Shown piece by piece: positions 8,773-17,302 of a DNA stretch of 64,000 bases. The stretch is from UBA8752 sp036159995 (lineage in GTDB: Bacteria > Bacteroidota > Bacteroidia > Flavobacteriales_D > Sanyastnellaceae), in the NCBI GenBank assembly GCA_036159995.1, contig JAYYEI010000015.1, forward strand, positions 10,579 to 74,578. Reading direction: 5' to 3'. The notes below the pieces were generated by a model, which worked only from the letters and a program-made list of their open reading frames with translations, made no database searches and was not told the origin of the DNA. Made by a program: the position numbers and the translations under genes. Within the stretch, counting starts at the first letter, position 1. Every line of letters starts with the position of its first letter.

Positions 8773-11700
8773 ATGCCCTGCCGTCCGGCTTCGTCTTTCC
8801 CAACCTGCCTTTTTGGGCTCTTCATCCTTTCGACGATGTCCTTTGGCGTCCACGCCCAGGGCATCCCCTGCTTCGGAGACACCTCCAATGGTGAGTTCTC
8901 CCTGAGCGTGGAAGTCGTGGCCGACAACATCGGCCCCGTCACCAGCATCTTAGGAGAGACCACCGACCTCACTGGTTACAAGGCATACCGTTTGTACCTG
9001 AACACGGAAGGACCGACCGACAAGTTGAGTGCCGTGTATGGGGACAGTGATCGGCCACTCACGATTTCCTCCACGAGCGACTTCTTCCAACAGGAGAACT
9101 ATGGAGGTGTTGTCCCGACCACGCCGTTCTACCCCCTCCTGTTCAATGACTTTCCCGACCTCGCCTATGACAGCTGGGTCACCATCGGCATCGATCAACA
9201 ACCTCAATCTGGCCAATCGGAGGTCAGCTACATCGAAGACGATGACCTGCCCTTGTCCAACTCGTTCGAGATGAATGGTGGGGCCATCGAAATGAACACC
9301 ACCACGGGAGGAGCCTGGTACATCACCGATGCTGAACTGTATTCCAATGGCGATGCGGGAGCAGACCATAAGGTTCTCCTCGCCCAGCTGACCACCCAGG
9401 GTTCCATCTCCGGACAATTGGCCCTTCAGGTATTCCGGGATGGCGAAGCCAACTCCGAGAACTGCATCCGTCCCTACCTCAGCTTCCAGTCCCATGGCTG
9501 CATGGACGCCACTGCATGCAATTATGTTCCAACCGCCATCTTCGACGATGGCACCTGCGATTTCTGCAGCTGTCCCGATTCGGTCCAAGTTCTGACCGCG
9601 TCCTTCCCGAGTGACAGTGTTCCCGGGTATTCCCTGGAAGTGGACCTCATTGCCAACCACGACACCACGGGCGTGGCGACCGACATCTTCGGCAATCCGG
9701 ACCCTCTGGCCGGAATGAAAACCTACAGGATGTACCTCAAGGTGGACAATCCCGCCACCACGATTCTGGCCGCTTATGGCAACGACTCGGAGCCGTTGGA
9801 CATCAGCTCAACCGAGCCGTTCTTCCAGAGCGTGCTGGGCCAACTCGTGGCCACAGACATCAACCCCGCCTTGTTCCCCACTTATCCTGACGTCGCTTAC
9901 GACAGCTGGGTCACCATCGGAGCGGAACAAATTCCCACCGCTTACCCCGAAGGTTCGGGCTACGATGTGGTCAATGCGGCAGGAGATTGGTCCGACGCCT
10001 TCAATGCTGGGGGAGGCCTGTATGCCAACACGGCCATCGGAGGTGTCTGGGCCGCCTTTCCTGAAACCCAGAACACCATCCCCGACGGGGACCTGAGGGT
10101 CTTGCTCGCGCAATTCACGACCGCAGGCACAATCAGCGGCACACTCGGCGTCCAGATCATTCCTTTCGACGCGCCAATCGGCGAGGATTATCGCCTTCCA
10201 TTCAGCTTCACCACGGCGGGACTGGGAGAGTATGAGCTCCTCTATCCCGAAATCTGTGACTGTGTCAACGCGGACGGGGACTATCTCTGTGACGACGAGG
10301 ACAACTGCACCGACATCAACGCCTGCAACTTCTCTGATGCATCGAACGGGAACTGCCTCTATGTTGACGAATGCGGGACATGCGGAGGAACAGGCATTCC
10401 CGAGGGGGCGTGTGACTGCGACGGCAATCAGCTTGACGCCCTCGGAATCTGTGGCGGGAATTGTGGCGCGGACGCGGATGGCAATGGGACCTGTGACGAC
10501 AGCGAAGTCCAAGGATGCATGGATCCGGAGGCAAGCAATTTCGATGCAACCGCGACCCAGGACGATGGAAGCTGTCAATTCCCCGGTTGCACGGATTCCG
10601 AAGCACAGAATTTCGATCCGGATGCCAATGTGGATGACGGCAGTTGCGCCTATCCAGGTTGCACGGATCCCGAGGCTTGGAATTACGACGCCTCGGCCAA
10701 CGTGGACAACGGCAGTTGCCAGTCCAATGCCTGTGGCGTAGATGGAGAACTGGTCATCGCCACAAACTATGCTTTCACCCCTTCAGCCTTGTCCATTCCG
10801 ACAGGAGGCACGGTGGTCTGGCAGAATGAGTCCACCTCGTTCCACAATGTGAATGGAGACATCTCCTCCATCACCGGACTGTCCTTCGGCAACCCGGTTT
10901 CCTTCTCGTTGCCCAGCAGCGTCGGAAATGCAACGGGAACTTGTATGGGCAGCGTCACCTTCACCGTCCCTGGTCTCTATGCGTATGACTGCTCCATTGG
11001 CGTCCATGCCCAACTCGGGATGACCGGAACCATCGCTGTCGGCACACCCGGATGCATGGATGCCGGAGCCTCCAATTACTCCGCAGACGCAGAATATGAC
11101 GATGGCTCCTGCCTTTTCCCTGGTTGCACGGATGACGAGGCATGCAACTTCGATCAGGCAGCCAATCTCGATGACGGGACCTGCCTGTATGCCAGTGCCC
11201 CCTGCGAAGTCTGTTCGGGCGAGACGGATGGCAGCGGATCCATTCAAGACAACGATGCCGATGGCGATGGGGTCTGCGATGCCGACGAGGTGGAGGGTTG
11301 CACCGATTCATCCGCCTGCAACTATGACGCCGATCCGACCACGGACACGGACAACACCCTCTGCGTATACCCGGATGGCAATTGCGAAACCTGCTTTGAC
11401 GGTGGCGTAATCATCAATGACGCGGACGGCGACGGTGTGTGCGACGGAGACGAGGTGCCCGGATGTACGGACGAAACCGCATGCAACTTCAATCCTTTGG
11501 CTACTGACGAGGACGGGTCCTGCCTGTCCGATGACGCCCTCGGCGTCTGCGGCGGGTCCTGCACGGCCGACGCCGATGCCGATGGCATCTGCGACGACGT
11601 CGACGAATGCGTAGGTGCCCTGGATGCCTGCGGGGTCTGCAACGGACCCGGCGAGGTCTACGAGTGCGGATGTGCCGACATCCCCGAAGGTGACTGCGAC

Positions 11701-12489
11701 TGTGACGGCAACCAGCTCGACGCCCTCGGTGTCTGTGGTGGGTCCTGCGCGGCTGACGCCGATGCCGATGGCATCTGCGACGACGTCGACGATTGTGTCG
11801 GTGCCCTGGACGCCTGCGGGGTCTGCAACGGACCCGGCGAGATCTACGAGTGCGGCTGCGCCGACATCCCCGAAGGTGACTGCGACTGTGACGGCAACCA
11901 ACTCGATGCCCTCGGTGTCTGTGGTGGGTCCTGCGCGGCCGACGCCGATGCCGATGGCATCTGTGACTCGGATGAAATTGGAGGTTGTACAGATGAGTCA
12001 GCCTGCAACTTCGAACTGACGGCAACTGATGACGACGGCTCATGTACCTACGCCGGCCCCATTCTGGACTGCAATGGAGACTGCCTCAACGACAGTGATG
12101 GAGACGGCATCTGCGATGAGAACGAAAACGAATGCCCGGACTACAATGGAAACGGCATCTGTGACAACCTCGATGCCTTCGGTTGCACCTACCCGGACGC
12201 GTGCAACTACGACGCGAGCGCCACGGCAGACGATGGATCCTGCACGTATGCCGCCAATGGCTTCAACTGTGACGGAACGAGCATCGACGGCTCCAACTCA
12301 TTCGCGGGATGCACCTATCCACAAGCCCTGAACTACAGTGGTGCGGCCAGTGTGGACGATGGAAGCTGCGTCTTTGTCGGCGTCCTCGATGAAGTCGGCC
12401 CCTGTCTCTTCGATGTGTCGAACGATGGCATCGTAAACACCCCTGACCTCCTGATTTTCCTACAATATTGGGAAGCCACTTGCGAGTGA
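8773..12489 (+). CDS. Large secreted Cys-rich repeat protein with two N-terminal paired modules and a cupredoxin domain
   Basis: A 1238-residue exported protein (signal peptide to about residue 29, VHAQ). Residues ~35-240 and ~275-490 are two copies of an unnamed module; each has a YRLYL/YRMYL strand, an A-Y-G-[DN] turn, an 'STxxFFQ' motif and AYDSWVTIG. A DGTC unit follows the first copy. About ten further units of the form GCTDxxAxNYxxxAxxDDGSC follow, and a cupredoxin-like domain at ~653-758 has candidate copper ligands His (SFHNV) and Cys/His/Met (CSIGVHAQLGM). Two near-identical 62-residue DADADGICDD blocks lie further on, and a dockerin-like end (FDVSNDGIVNTPDLLIFL). There is no type A sorting domain. 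It is probably extracellular and Ca/Cu-binding; function unknown. Confidence 0.82.
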   Translation: MPCRPASSFPTCLFGLFILSTMSFGVHAQGIPCFGDTSNGEFSLSVEVVADNIGPVTSILGETTDLTGYKAYRLYLNTEGPTDKLSAVYGDSDRPLTISSTSDFFQQENYGGVVPTTPFYPLLFNDFPDLAYDSWVTIGIDQQPQSGQSEVSYIEDDDLPLSNSFEMNGGAIEMNTTTGGAWYITDAELYSNGDAGADHKVLLAQLTTQGSISGQLALQVFRDGEANSENCIRPYLSFQSHGCMDATACNYVPTAIFDDGTCDFCSCPDSVQVLTASFPSDSVPGYSLEVDLIANHDTTGVATDIFGNPDPLAGMKTYRMYLKVDNPATTILAAYGNDSEPLDISSTEPFFQSVLGQLVATDINPALFPTYPDVAYDSWVTIGAEQIPTAYPEGSGYDVVNAAGDWSDAFNAGGGLYANTAIGGVWAAFPETQNTIPDGDLRVLLAQFTTAGTISGTLGVQIIPFDAPIGEDYRLPFSFTTAGLGEYELLYPEICDCVNADGDYLCDDEDNCTDINACNFSDASNGNCLYVDECGTCGGTGIPEGACDCDGNQLDALGICGGNCGADADGNGTCDDSEVQGCMDPEASNFDATATQDDGSCQFPGCTDSEAQNFDPDANVDDGSCAYPGCTDPEAWNYDASANVDNGSCQSNACGVDGELVIATNYAFTPSALSIPTGGTVVWQNESTSFHNVNGDISSITGLSFGNPVSFSLPSSVGNATGTCMGSVTFTVPGLYAYDCSIGVHAQLGMTGTIAVGTPGCMDAGASNYSADAEYDDGSCLFPGCTDDEACNFDQAANLDDGTCLYASAPCEVCSGETDGSGSIQDNDADGDGVCDADEVEGCTDSSACNYDADPTTDTDNTLCVYPDGNCETCFDGGVIINDADGDGVCDGDEVPGCTDETACNFNPLATDEDGSCLSDDALGVCGGSCTADADADGICDDVDECVGALDACGVCNGPGEVYECGCADIPEGDCDCDGNQLDALGVCGGSCAADADADGICDDVDDCVGALDACGVCNGPGEIYECGCADIPEGDCDCDGNQLDALGVCGGSCAADADADGICDSDEIGGCTDESACNFELTATDDDGSCTYAGPILDCNGDCLNDSDGDGICDENENECPDYNGNGICDNLDAFGCTYPDACNYDASATADDGSCTYAANGFNCDGTSIDGSNSFAGCTYPQALNYSGAASVDDGSCVFVGVLDEVGPCLFDVSNDGIVNTPDLLIFLQYWEATCE
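11539..11910 (+). repeat. Tandem duplication, two 186-bp units inside the repeat protein
   Basis: Positions 11539-11724 and 11725-11910 encode almost identical 62-residue blocks running from LGVCGGSC through DADADGICDDVD, DACGVCNGPGE and ADIPEGDCDCDGNQLDA. A third partial copy follows from 11911. The near-identity at DNA level indicates recent duplication or gene conversion. A more diverged copy occurs in the truncated gene at 8105-8671. Confidence 0.88.
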
Positions 12490-12508
12490 CCCCCAACGAA
12501 CCAAACCC

Positions 12509-13096
12509 TCACGAAAGCCGCGCCCTCAACAGCGCGGCTTTCTTCTTGAGATGGGCCGGACGGTCCATTCTCTCCAAATGACGCAGCACCTCATGAAATT
12601 CATGGTCGGCACCTTGTGATTCGAGAAGGCCAGGCCGTGAAACGACCCGCTCCATGATCCGGAGGGCATGATGCAACAAGGCAGCGGGCACATCATCGAG
12701 AAACACCACCTGAGCAGCCCACTCGAGGAGTTCTTCCAAGGCGCCGTCTGAAGGGTCGAGATGGAGCAGGGCCCTCAAACATTCCCTCTGACACCCGACG
12801 TCATCGGTGGAATGCCAAGCCTGCATGAGGCCTCGCTCGGGGTGGGTGACCATCAAGCCCCGAGAGCTGAGCAGCGCGATCACCCAGGCGGCGCGGAAGC
12901 CGCTTTTGCCCTGCAACGAAATCGCCTGCACCATGGCCCGCTCGAGTCTGGCCGCGTGTCCCACGCCGTATTCACCGTCCAAGGCCGACCACCGGTCCAT
13001 CCAAGCTGTGACCTCGGATTTGGCGGGGATGTGACCCAGCCGCTGTGTCAAAAGGGCAGGGGAGGCGAGAGGATCCTCCAGGCGGACGTCATGCAC
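12509..13096 (-). CDS. Conserved-looking hypothetical protein (helical, HEAT-like)
   Basis: A 195-residue soluble protein, rich in Leu, Ala and Arg and predicted all-helical ('GFRAAWVIALLSSRGLMV', 'RECLRALLHLDPSDGALEELL'). The alternation of helices with paired Leu resembles HEAT/ARM repeats, but no family is recognised. The start is GTG at 13096, supported by an AGGAGG Shine-Dalgarno seven bases upstream, unusual in Bacteroidota. It begins 24 bases after the stop of the redox protein upstream and may be cotranscribed with it. Confidence 0.6.
   Translation of the reverse strand: MHDVRLEDPLASPALLTQRLGHIPAKSEVTAWMDRWSALDGEYGVGHAARLERAMVQAISLQGKSGFRAAWVIALLSSRGLMVTHPERGLMQAWHSTDDVGCQRECLRALLHLDPSDGALEELLEWAAQVVFLDDVPAALLHHALRIMERVVSRPGLLESQGADHEFHEVLRHLERMDRPAHLKKKAALLRARLS
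12514..12547 (+). terminator. Rho-independent terminator after the large repeat protein
   Basis: The stem AAGCCGCGC (12515-12523) with GCGCGGCTT (12532-12540) and an eight-base loop is followed by TTCTTCTT. It overlaps the 3' end of the convergent gene at 12509. Confidence 0.78.
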
Positions 13097-13120
13097 AGCT
13101 CAACCTCCTGTAGTGCCCTT

Positions 13121-14614
13121 TTATTGACGGGCAGCTTCGGCTTCCTCGCGGGCAAGGATCTCGCCAATCTGCTCGGCGCCGACCTGCTTGGCGATGACCT
13201 TCTTGTCCCGGTCGAGCAGAAACATTTTCGGCGTCGCGTAGACGTCGAACGTAGTGCGGAAATTCAAGCTCTTCAGCGTCGTCACTCCCGCCATGATGAG
13301 GGCGGTGGCACTGTCAGTCGCATTGATCTGCGGATTGTCGGACACGTGGATCCAATCGCCGATTTTCTTCTCGCGGACGAATTCAAGCCAGGGCTCCGGT
13401 TCGAAGTCGTTGCCGATGGCATAGATCTCAAGCCCTTTGTCGTGCCACTCCTCATACAGGGCCTCGAGCTTGGGCATCTCCTTCTTGCAATGGCCGCAGG
13501 TCGACTCCCAAATCGAGACCAATGTGTATTTGGCGTCCACGTCGTACAGGCTGACCCAGTTCGTCTGGGATGTATCCGGCAAAATGATGTTGGGAATCCG
13601 CTCCCCGCATTGGCTGTATCGCAAATCCTCAGCCCGGTCGACCACCTTCTTCAACTGGGCTTCGCCCAACCAGTCGGCCTTGCCCGTGGCGTAGTAGCTG
13701 TCCACGAGGTTCACGAAGACCTTGTCCATGCACATCACCTGGCTCTTCTCGGCGGAGAAGGTGAAGAAGTGGACGAGGTACTTGAACATGTCCGGATCGC
13801 CCTCCGCCTTGCCGATGAGCTTGTGGACCTCGGCCAAGGCCGTGTCCGGCAACTGGGGCATGACGGTGTTCCAATATTGCTCCAGCAGCGTGTGCAAGGC
13901 CGGATCCCGAACCAAGCGACCATCCTGGAAGTCCACGCGGGCCCAATACAGCTCCCGGAAACGATAGTACCGCCAGAGCTGCGGATTGGCCGCGTCGAGG
14001 GGAGCCTCGGGGACATCGGGCTCTCGAACCATGCGGATCATCTTGGCAAACAGGGTCTCGCCGTGCTCCTCCTGGATGCGGTCTTGCTTGGCTTCCACCT
14101 GGACGTTGAGCACCTCAAGGTCTTGAAGAAGCTGGGCCCGTTCGGCTTCGGTGAGGGTCGAATCCTTGGCTCGGGCGTCAATGGGAATGCGCTTCTCCCG
14201 CATCTCCTGGATGAAGGAGAGGTAATCGTAGAACAGCCGTGTGTCCTCGCCTTCCTGAACCTCAACGCTGCCCGGGAGGTTGGCGGCATCCGCGGTCAAC
14301 GAAACCGGCTCCCCGGTGACGATGAACTCAACGAACGCATTGCCCGGAAGCACCAGGCCGTATTTGCCCCCCTTGTCCGGCGTCGGGGACACAAAGTCGA
14401 AGCGCCCCTTCTTGCCCACTGTCGCCGTATCGGCGTAGTACATCTTGTTGCCATAGTAATTGGCCAGATAGATGGTGTCTCCCTCGGCCAAGCCGTCAAT
14501 CCCGAAGGAGAGGAGAGGGTCCTTCTGGCCCGAAGCGGTGGCCGACACGAAGAGGAGGGCCACCAAAGTCAAGGCACACTGCGGGAATCGCGAAAAGGAG
14601 CGGAAATCAATCAT
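13121..14614 (-). CDS. Secreted TlpA/ResA-like thioredoxin-fold protein (DUF4369/DUF5106 type)
   Basis: A 497-residue exported protein with a signal peptide (LTLVALLFVSATASGQ). The N-terminal beta domain (FGIDGLAEGDTIYLANYYG) resembles DUF4369, the helical middle (about 130-330) resembles DUF5106, and the C-terminal domain has thioredoxin features: 'YTLVSIWESTCGHCKKEMPK' with active-site CGHC, and the cis-Pro in YATPKMFLLD. Such Bacteroidota proteins are periplasmic or outer-membrane disulfide reductases. An ATG four codons upstream (14626) is also possible. It is divergent from the epimerase gene. Confidence 0.83.
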   Translation of the reverse strand: MIDFRSFSRFPQCALTLVALLFVSATASGQKDPLLSFGIDGLAEGDTIYLANYYGNKMYYADTATVGKKGRFDFVSPTPDKGGKYGLVLPGNAFVEFIVTGEPVSLTADAANLPGSVEVQEGEDTRLFYDYLSFIQEMREKRIPIDARAKDSTLTEAERAQLLQDLEVLNVQVEAKQDRIQEEHGETLFAKMIRMVREPDVPEAPLDAANPQLWRYYRFRELYWARVDFQDGRLVRDPALHTLLEQYWNTVMPQLPDTALAEVHKLIGKAEGDPDMFKYLVHFFTFSAEKSQVMCMDKVFVNLVDSYYATGKADWLGEAQLKKVVDRAEDLRYSQCGERIPNIILPDTSQTNWVSLYDVDAKYTLVSIWESTCGHCKKEMPKLEALYEEWHDKGLEIYAIGNDFEPEPWLEFVREKKIGDWIHVSDNPQINATDSATALIMAGVTTLKSLNFRTTFDVYATPKMFLLDRDKKVIAKQVGAEQIGEILAREEAEAARQ

Positions 14615-14654
14615 CGACGGGAGCAATGGGTGGCCGCTAATTTAGCCTCAGGAT

Positions 14655-15446
14655 ATGGCTCCGGATGTGAACAAAATCTTTGATTGGGGAATCCTCGGGT
14701 GCGGCTGGCTCGGACGGGCTTGGGCGCTCGACCGGATCCAAGCAGGCGAATCCGTCTGGGGCAGTGCAAGACGCGCCCGCATCCTCTCCGAACTTCAGAC
14801 AGACGGTATCCAACCCGTGGCGTTCGACGCCTCCCTCGAGGCCAACGCAGTCTGGCCCCGATGCCGGCACCTGCTCGTTGCACTCCCCCCGTCTGCAGGG
14901 GAACAGGCGTTCCAAAAAGCCGCCGCATTCAGCAACGATTGCGACTGGACCGTGCTCATCAGCAGCACCAGCGTCTACCCGGATGGCGATGGCCACCACA
15001 TGGAAGACGACGCCGTGAGAAGGATCAGCCCCCACTCCGGTGTATGCCTTCTCGATGTCGAGTCCCATTTCAATGCGGCCGGGACCACCATTCTACGGGC
15101 AGGCGGCCTCTTTGGTCCTGGGCGACACCCGGGCGGTTTCCTCCGGAACCGGGACCTCATGAACCCCGCTGACCCCGTCAATATGGTCCACCTGACCGAC
15201 GTGCTCAGCGCCATCGACCACGTCCAGCGGAACCGGGTCGCAGGCCCTTGCAACCTGGTGGCACCCGCCACCCGCTCCAGAGGGGACTTTTACGGGGCCG
15301 CCGGGGCCGTCGCCTTCTCAAGCCCCATTCCCATCCGTTCTGAAGGACGGCGCATTTTGTCCGACAGACTCATCGACTCCGGGTTCGCTTTCCAGCACCC
15401 GGACCCGGTGACCACCGTGGCCAACATGACCCCACCCACGCCATGA
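14655..15446 (+). CDS. NAD(P)-dependent epimerase/dehydratase-like protein (YeeZ type)
   Basis: A 263-residue Rossmann protein. The N-terminal GILGCGWLGRAWA is a GxGxxG-type dinucleotide motif. 'LLVALPPSAGEQAF', 'VLISSTSVYPDGDGHHMEDD', 'ILRAGGLFGPGRHP' and 'VNMVHLTDVLSAI' match the atypical extended-SDR group that includes E. coli YeeZ. Its substrate is unknown. The stop overlaps the next start (ATGA), so it is coupled to the hydrolase. Confidence 0.78.
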   Translation: MAPDVNKIFDWGILGCGWLGRAWALDRIQAGESVWGSARRARILSELQTDGIQPVAFDASLEANAVWPRCRHLLVALPPSAGEQAFQKAAAFSNDCDWTVLISSTSVYPDGDGHHMEDDAVRRISPHSGVCLLDVESHFNAAGTTILRAGGLFGPGRHPGGFLRNRDLMNPADPVNMVHLTDVLSAIDHVQRNRVAGPCNLVAPATRSRGDFYGAAGAVAFSSPIPIRSEGRRILSDRLIDSGFAFQHPDPVTTVANMTPPTP

Positions 15447-16333
15447 CCGTGCTCCACCGCCCCTTTCTCCTCCAGCGTGATGGAGACCGTGACCTCCATG
15501 GACGATGGCACCTGCCCGGGTCCGAGGAAAAGGGCACGGTGCTCTTCTTGCACGGATACAAGGGCTACATGGATTGGGGAGCGTGGGCACTGGTGGGCGA
15601 CCATTTCGCCTCACAGGGATGGCGCTTCCTCCGCATCAACTTCTCCCACAACGGCACCACGCCGTCACGCCCCTCGGAATTCACCGATCTGGACGCCTTC
15701 GCCTCCAACACCTATTCGAGGGAGCTCAACGAAGCCACTGACGTCCTCCGCGCCCTGCGCACGCCCGGAAGCACCGAGGAGTCCCAACGTGTCGCCTCGA
15801 TGCCCTTGGCCGTTGTCGGACACAGCCGCGGCGGAGGCATTGCCTGTCTGGCCGCTGCTGAAGCGGACAAGGCACTGCGTGAACGGGAGCGGGCCGGTGT
15901 CGACTCCCTCGTGACCTGGGCCGCCGTGGCCGACTTCGGGTCCCGCTTTCCCACAGGGGAGGAGCTGAACAACTGGAAGGCCATGGGCCGTCGCGAGATC
16001 ATCAACCACCGCACGCGCCAAAGGCTCCACCACAACTGGTCCTTTCACGAAGACTTCACCACCAATGAGCACCGGCTCCACATCGAATCCGCCGTTCGCC
16101 ACTACCCAGGCCGGATGCTGGTCGCCCACAGCCTGGACGATGCCGCCGTCACGGTGGACCATGCCGAGCGGCTGTCTGCATGGCGAGGTCAGTCCGACCT
16201 CCTTCTGCTGGAGCAAGGCGGGCACACCTTCGGGGCATCGGAACCCTGGACGGACGCCTTTCTGCCCAACGCCATGCAGACCGTAACGCAAACGACCCTG
16301 CGCTTCCTGGAGGAAGGCAGGGCCGTTCAATGA
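15443..16333 (+). CDS. Alpha/beta hydrolase family protein
   Basis: A 296-residue cytoplasmic alpha/beta hydrolase. The oxyanion region is VLFLHGYKGYMDWGAW, the nucleophile elbow is GHSRGGG (Ser), the acid is likely Asp in VAHSLDDAAVTV, and the base is His in EQGGHTFGASE. It resembles dienelactone-hydrolase/acylaminoacyl-peptidase-like serine hydrolases; the substrate cannot be read from sequence. It is translationally coupled to the epimerase gene. Confidence 0.8.
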   Translation: MTVLHRPFLLQRDGDRDLHGRWHLPGSEEKGTVLFLHGYKGYMDWGAWALVGDHFASQGWRFLRINFSHNGTTPSRPSEFTDLDAFASNTYSRELNEATDVLRALRTPGSTEESQRVASMPLAVVGHSRGGGIACLAAAEADKALRERERAGVDSLVTWAAVADFGSRFPTGEELNNWKAMGRREIINHRTRQRLHHNWSFHEDFTTNEHRLHIESAVRHYPGRMLVAHSLDDAAVTVDHAERLSAWRGQSDLLLLEQGGHTFGASEPWTDAFLPNAMQTVTQTTLRFLEEGRAVQ

Positions 16334-16348
16334 GGTCAGAATCAAGAC

Positions 16349-17248
16349 TCAGCGGCGGATGACGAGCTTCCGCAGGTTCTTCTGGTTGTCGGTTCCAATC
16401 AGGTAGACACCCTCGGGCAGGTCGAGCTGCACCGACTGTTGACCCGCATCCAGCGACTCGCTGAGCACCTCGCGGCCCATCAGGTCGAGCACGACCAGCG
16501 TGGTCTGGGTTTGGACACCGGACAGGCGCAGTTGGCCGTTGCTCGGGTTCGGGAGGAAACCGAACGCTTGGGCTGCTTCCTCTTCCACATTCACCAGGTC
16601 CACATCACTCTCGGCGAGGGTGATGGAGTCGAGGTAGTAAAGGCCAATGGTCTCGCCATCGCCCAACGCATAGAAATTGATGCTGCTGAAGTTGCCATTG
16701 TAAGCGGCCTGGAAGACCTCCTCACCATCAATCCACATCTTGAAGAGGTCCTGTTCGAGGTCCACCACGAAGCGGACATTGAACCACTCGTCGTGCGGGA
16801 CGGCCGACGGATCCGCCATGCCCCATGGCCCATCGGCCAAGAGCGTACCATCGGTGTTGGCAAAGACGTTGCACTGCCAGCTGTCGGTTCCCGCGCCAGC
16901 CACATCCGTGCCCTGCACGTTGAAGTAGGCGGAATGGCCGGTGGGGATGAGCATCTCCCAATCGAGGCTCCAGTTGCCCTCGGACTTGCCCACGTTCAGG
17001 AGCACGTCCATCGGACCGCCCGTGACGTTCTGGGCCTCAATCTTGAGGGAGTTCACGCCCTCATGGGCGAGGGAGTCGTCGACTTGAGAGTCCCATTCGC
17101 TGCCCTCGGTTCCACCGGGCCAGATGTCAAACAGGTCACTCTCCACGCAGATGTAGTCGCCTGCGGTGTAATCCTCGAAGCCCTCCTCGTATTGAGCATA
17201 GGCACCGGTTGCTGCAAAGCAGGCTGCAAAGAGTAGAAGTTTCTTCAT
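16349..17248 (-). CDS. Secreted protein with T9SS type A sorting domain (lectin-like fold)
   Basis: A 299-residue exported protein with signal peptide MKKLLLFAACFAATGAYAQ. The mature part opens YEEGFEDYTAGDYICVES and looks like a concanavalin/LamG-type beta sandwich (NWSLDWEMLIPTG, DEWFNVRFVVDLEQ). The last ~75 residues form a T9SS C-terminal domain: FLPNPSNGQLRLSG, VVLDLMGREVLSES, LPEGVYLIGT and the basic end LRKLVIRR. It is therefore probably secreted across the outer membrane and attached to or released from the cell surface. Confidence 0.85.
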   Translation of the reverse strand: MKKLLLFAACFAATGAYAQYEEGFEDYTAGDYICVESDLFDIWPGGTEGSEWDSQVDDSLAHEGVNSLKIEAQNVTGGPMDVLLNVGKSEGNWSLDWEMLIPTGHSAYFNVQGTDVAGAGTDSWQCNVFANTDGTLLADGPWGMADPSAVPHDEWFNVRFVVDLEQDLFKMWIDGEEVFQAAYNGNFSSINFYALGDGETIGLYYLDSITLAESDVDLVNVEEEAAQAFGFLPNPSNGQLRLSGVQTQTTLVVLDLMGREVLSESLDAGQQSVQLDLPEGVYLIGTDNQKNLRKLVIRR

Positions 17249-17302
17249 GTGTGGTTTTGATTTGCTGAAAATTAAATCTCAGGAAAGAGCGCGGCATTTG
17301 CA

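Noticed and set aside
10500..12400. Repeated Cys-rich sequence as a possible mobile or CRISPR element
   Set aside because: It is one continuous reading frame of DGSC protein repeats.
12761..14683. 640-codon + strand open frame over the helical protein and thioredoxin-fold genes
   Set aside because: Both minus-strand genes have clear signals (signal peptide, CGHC, RBS); this frame has none.
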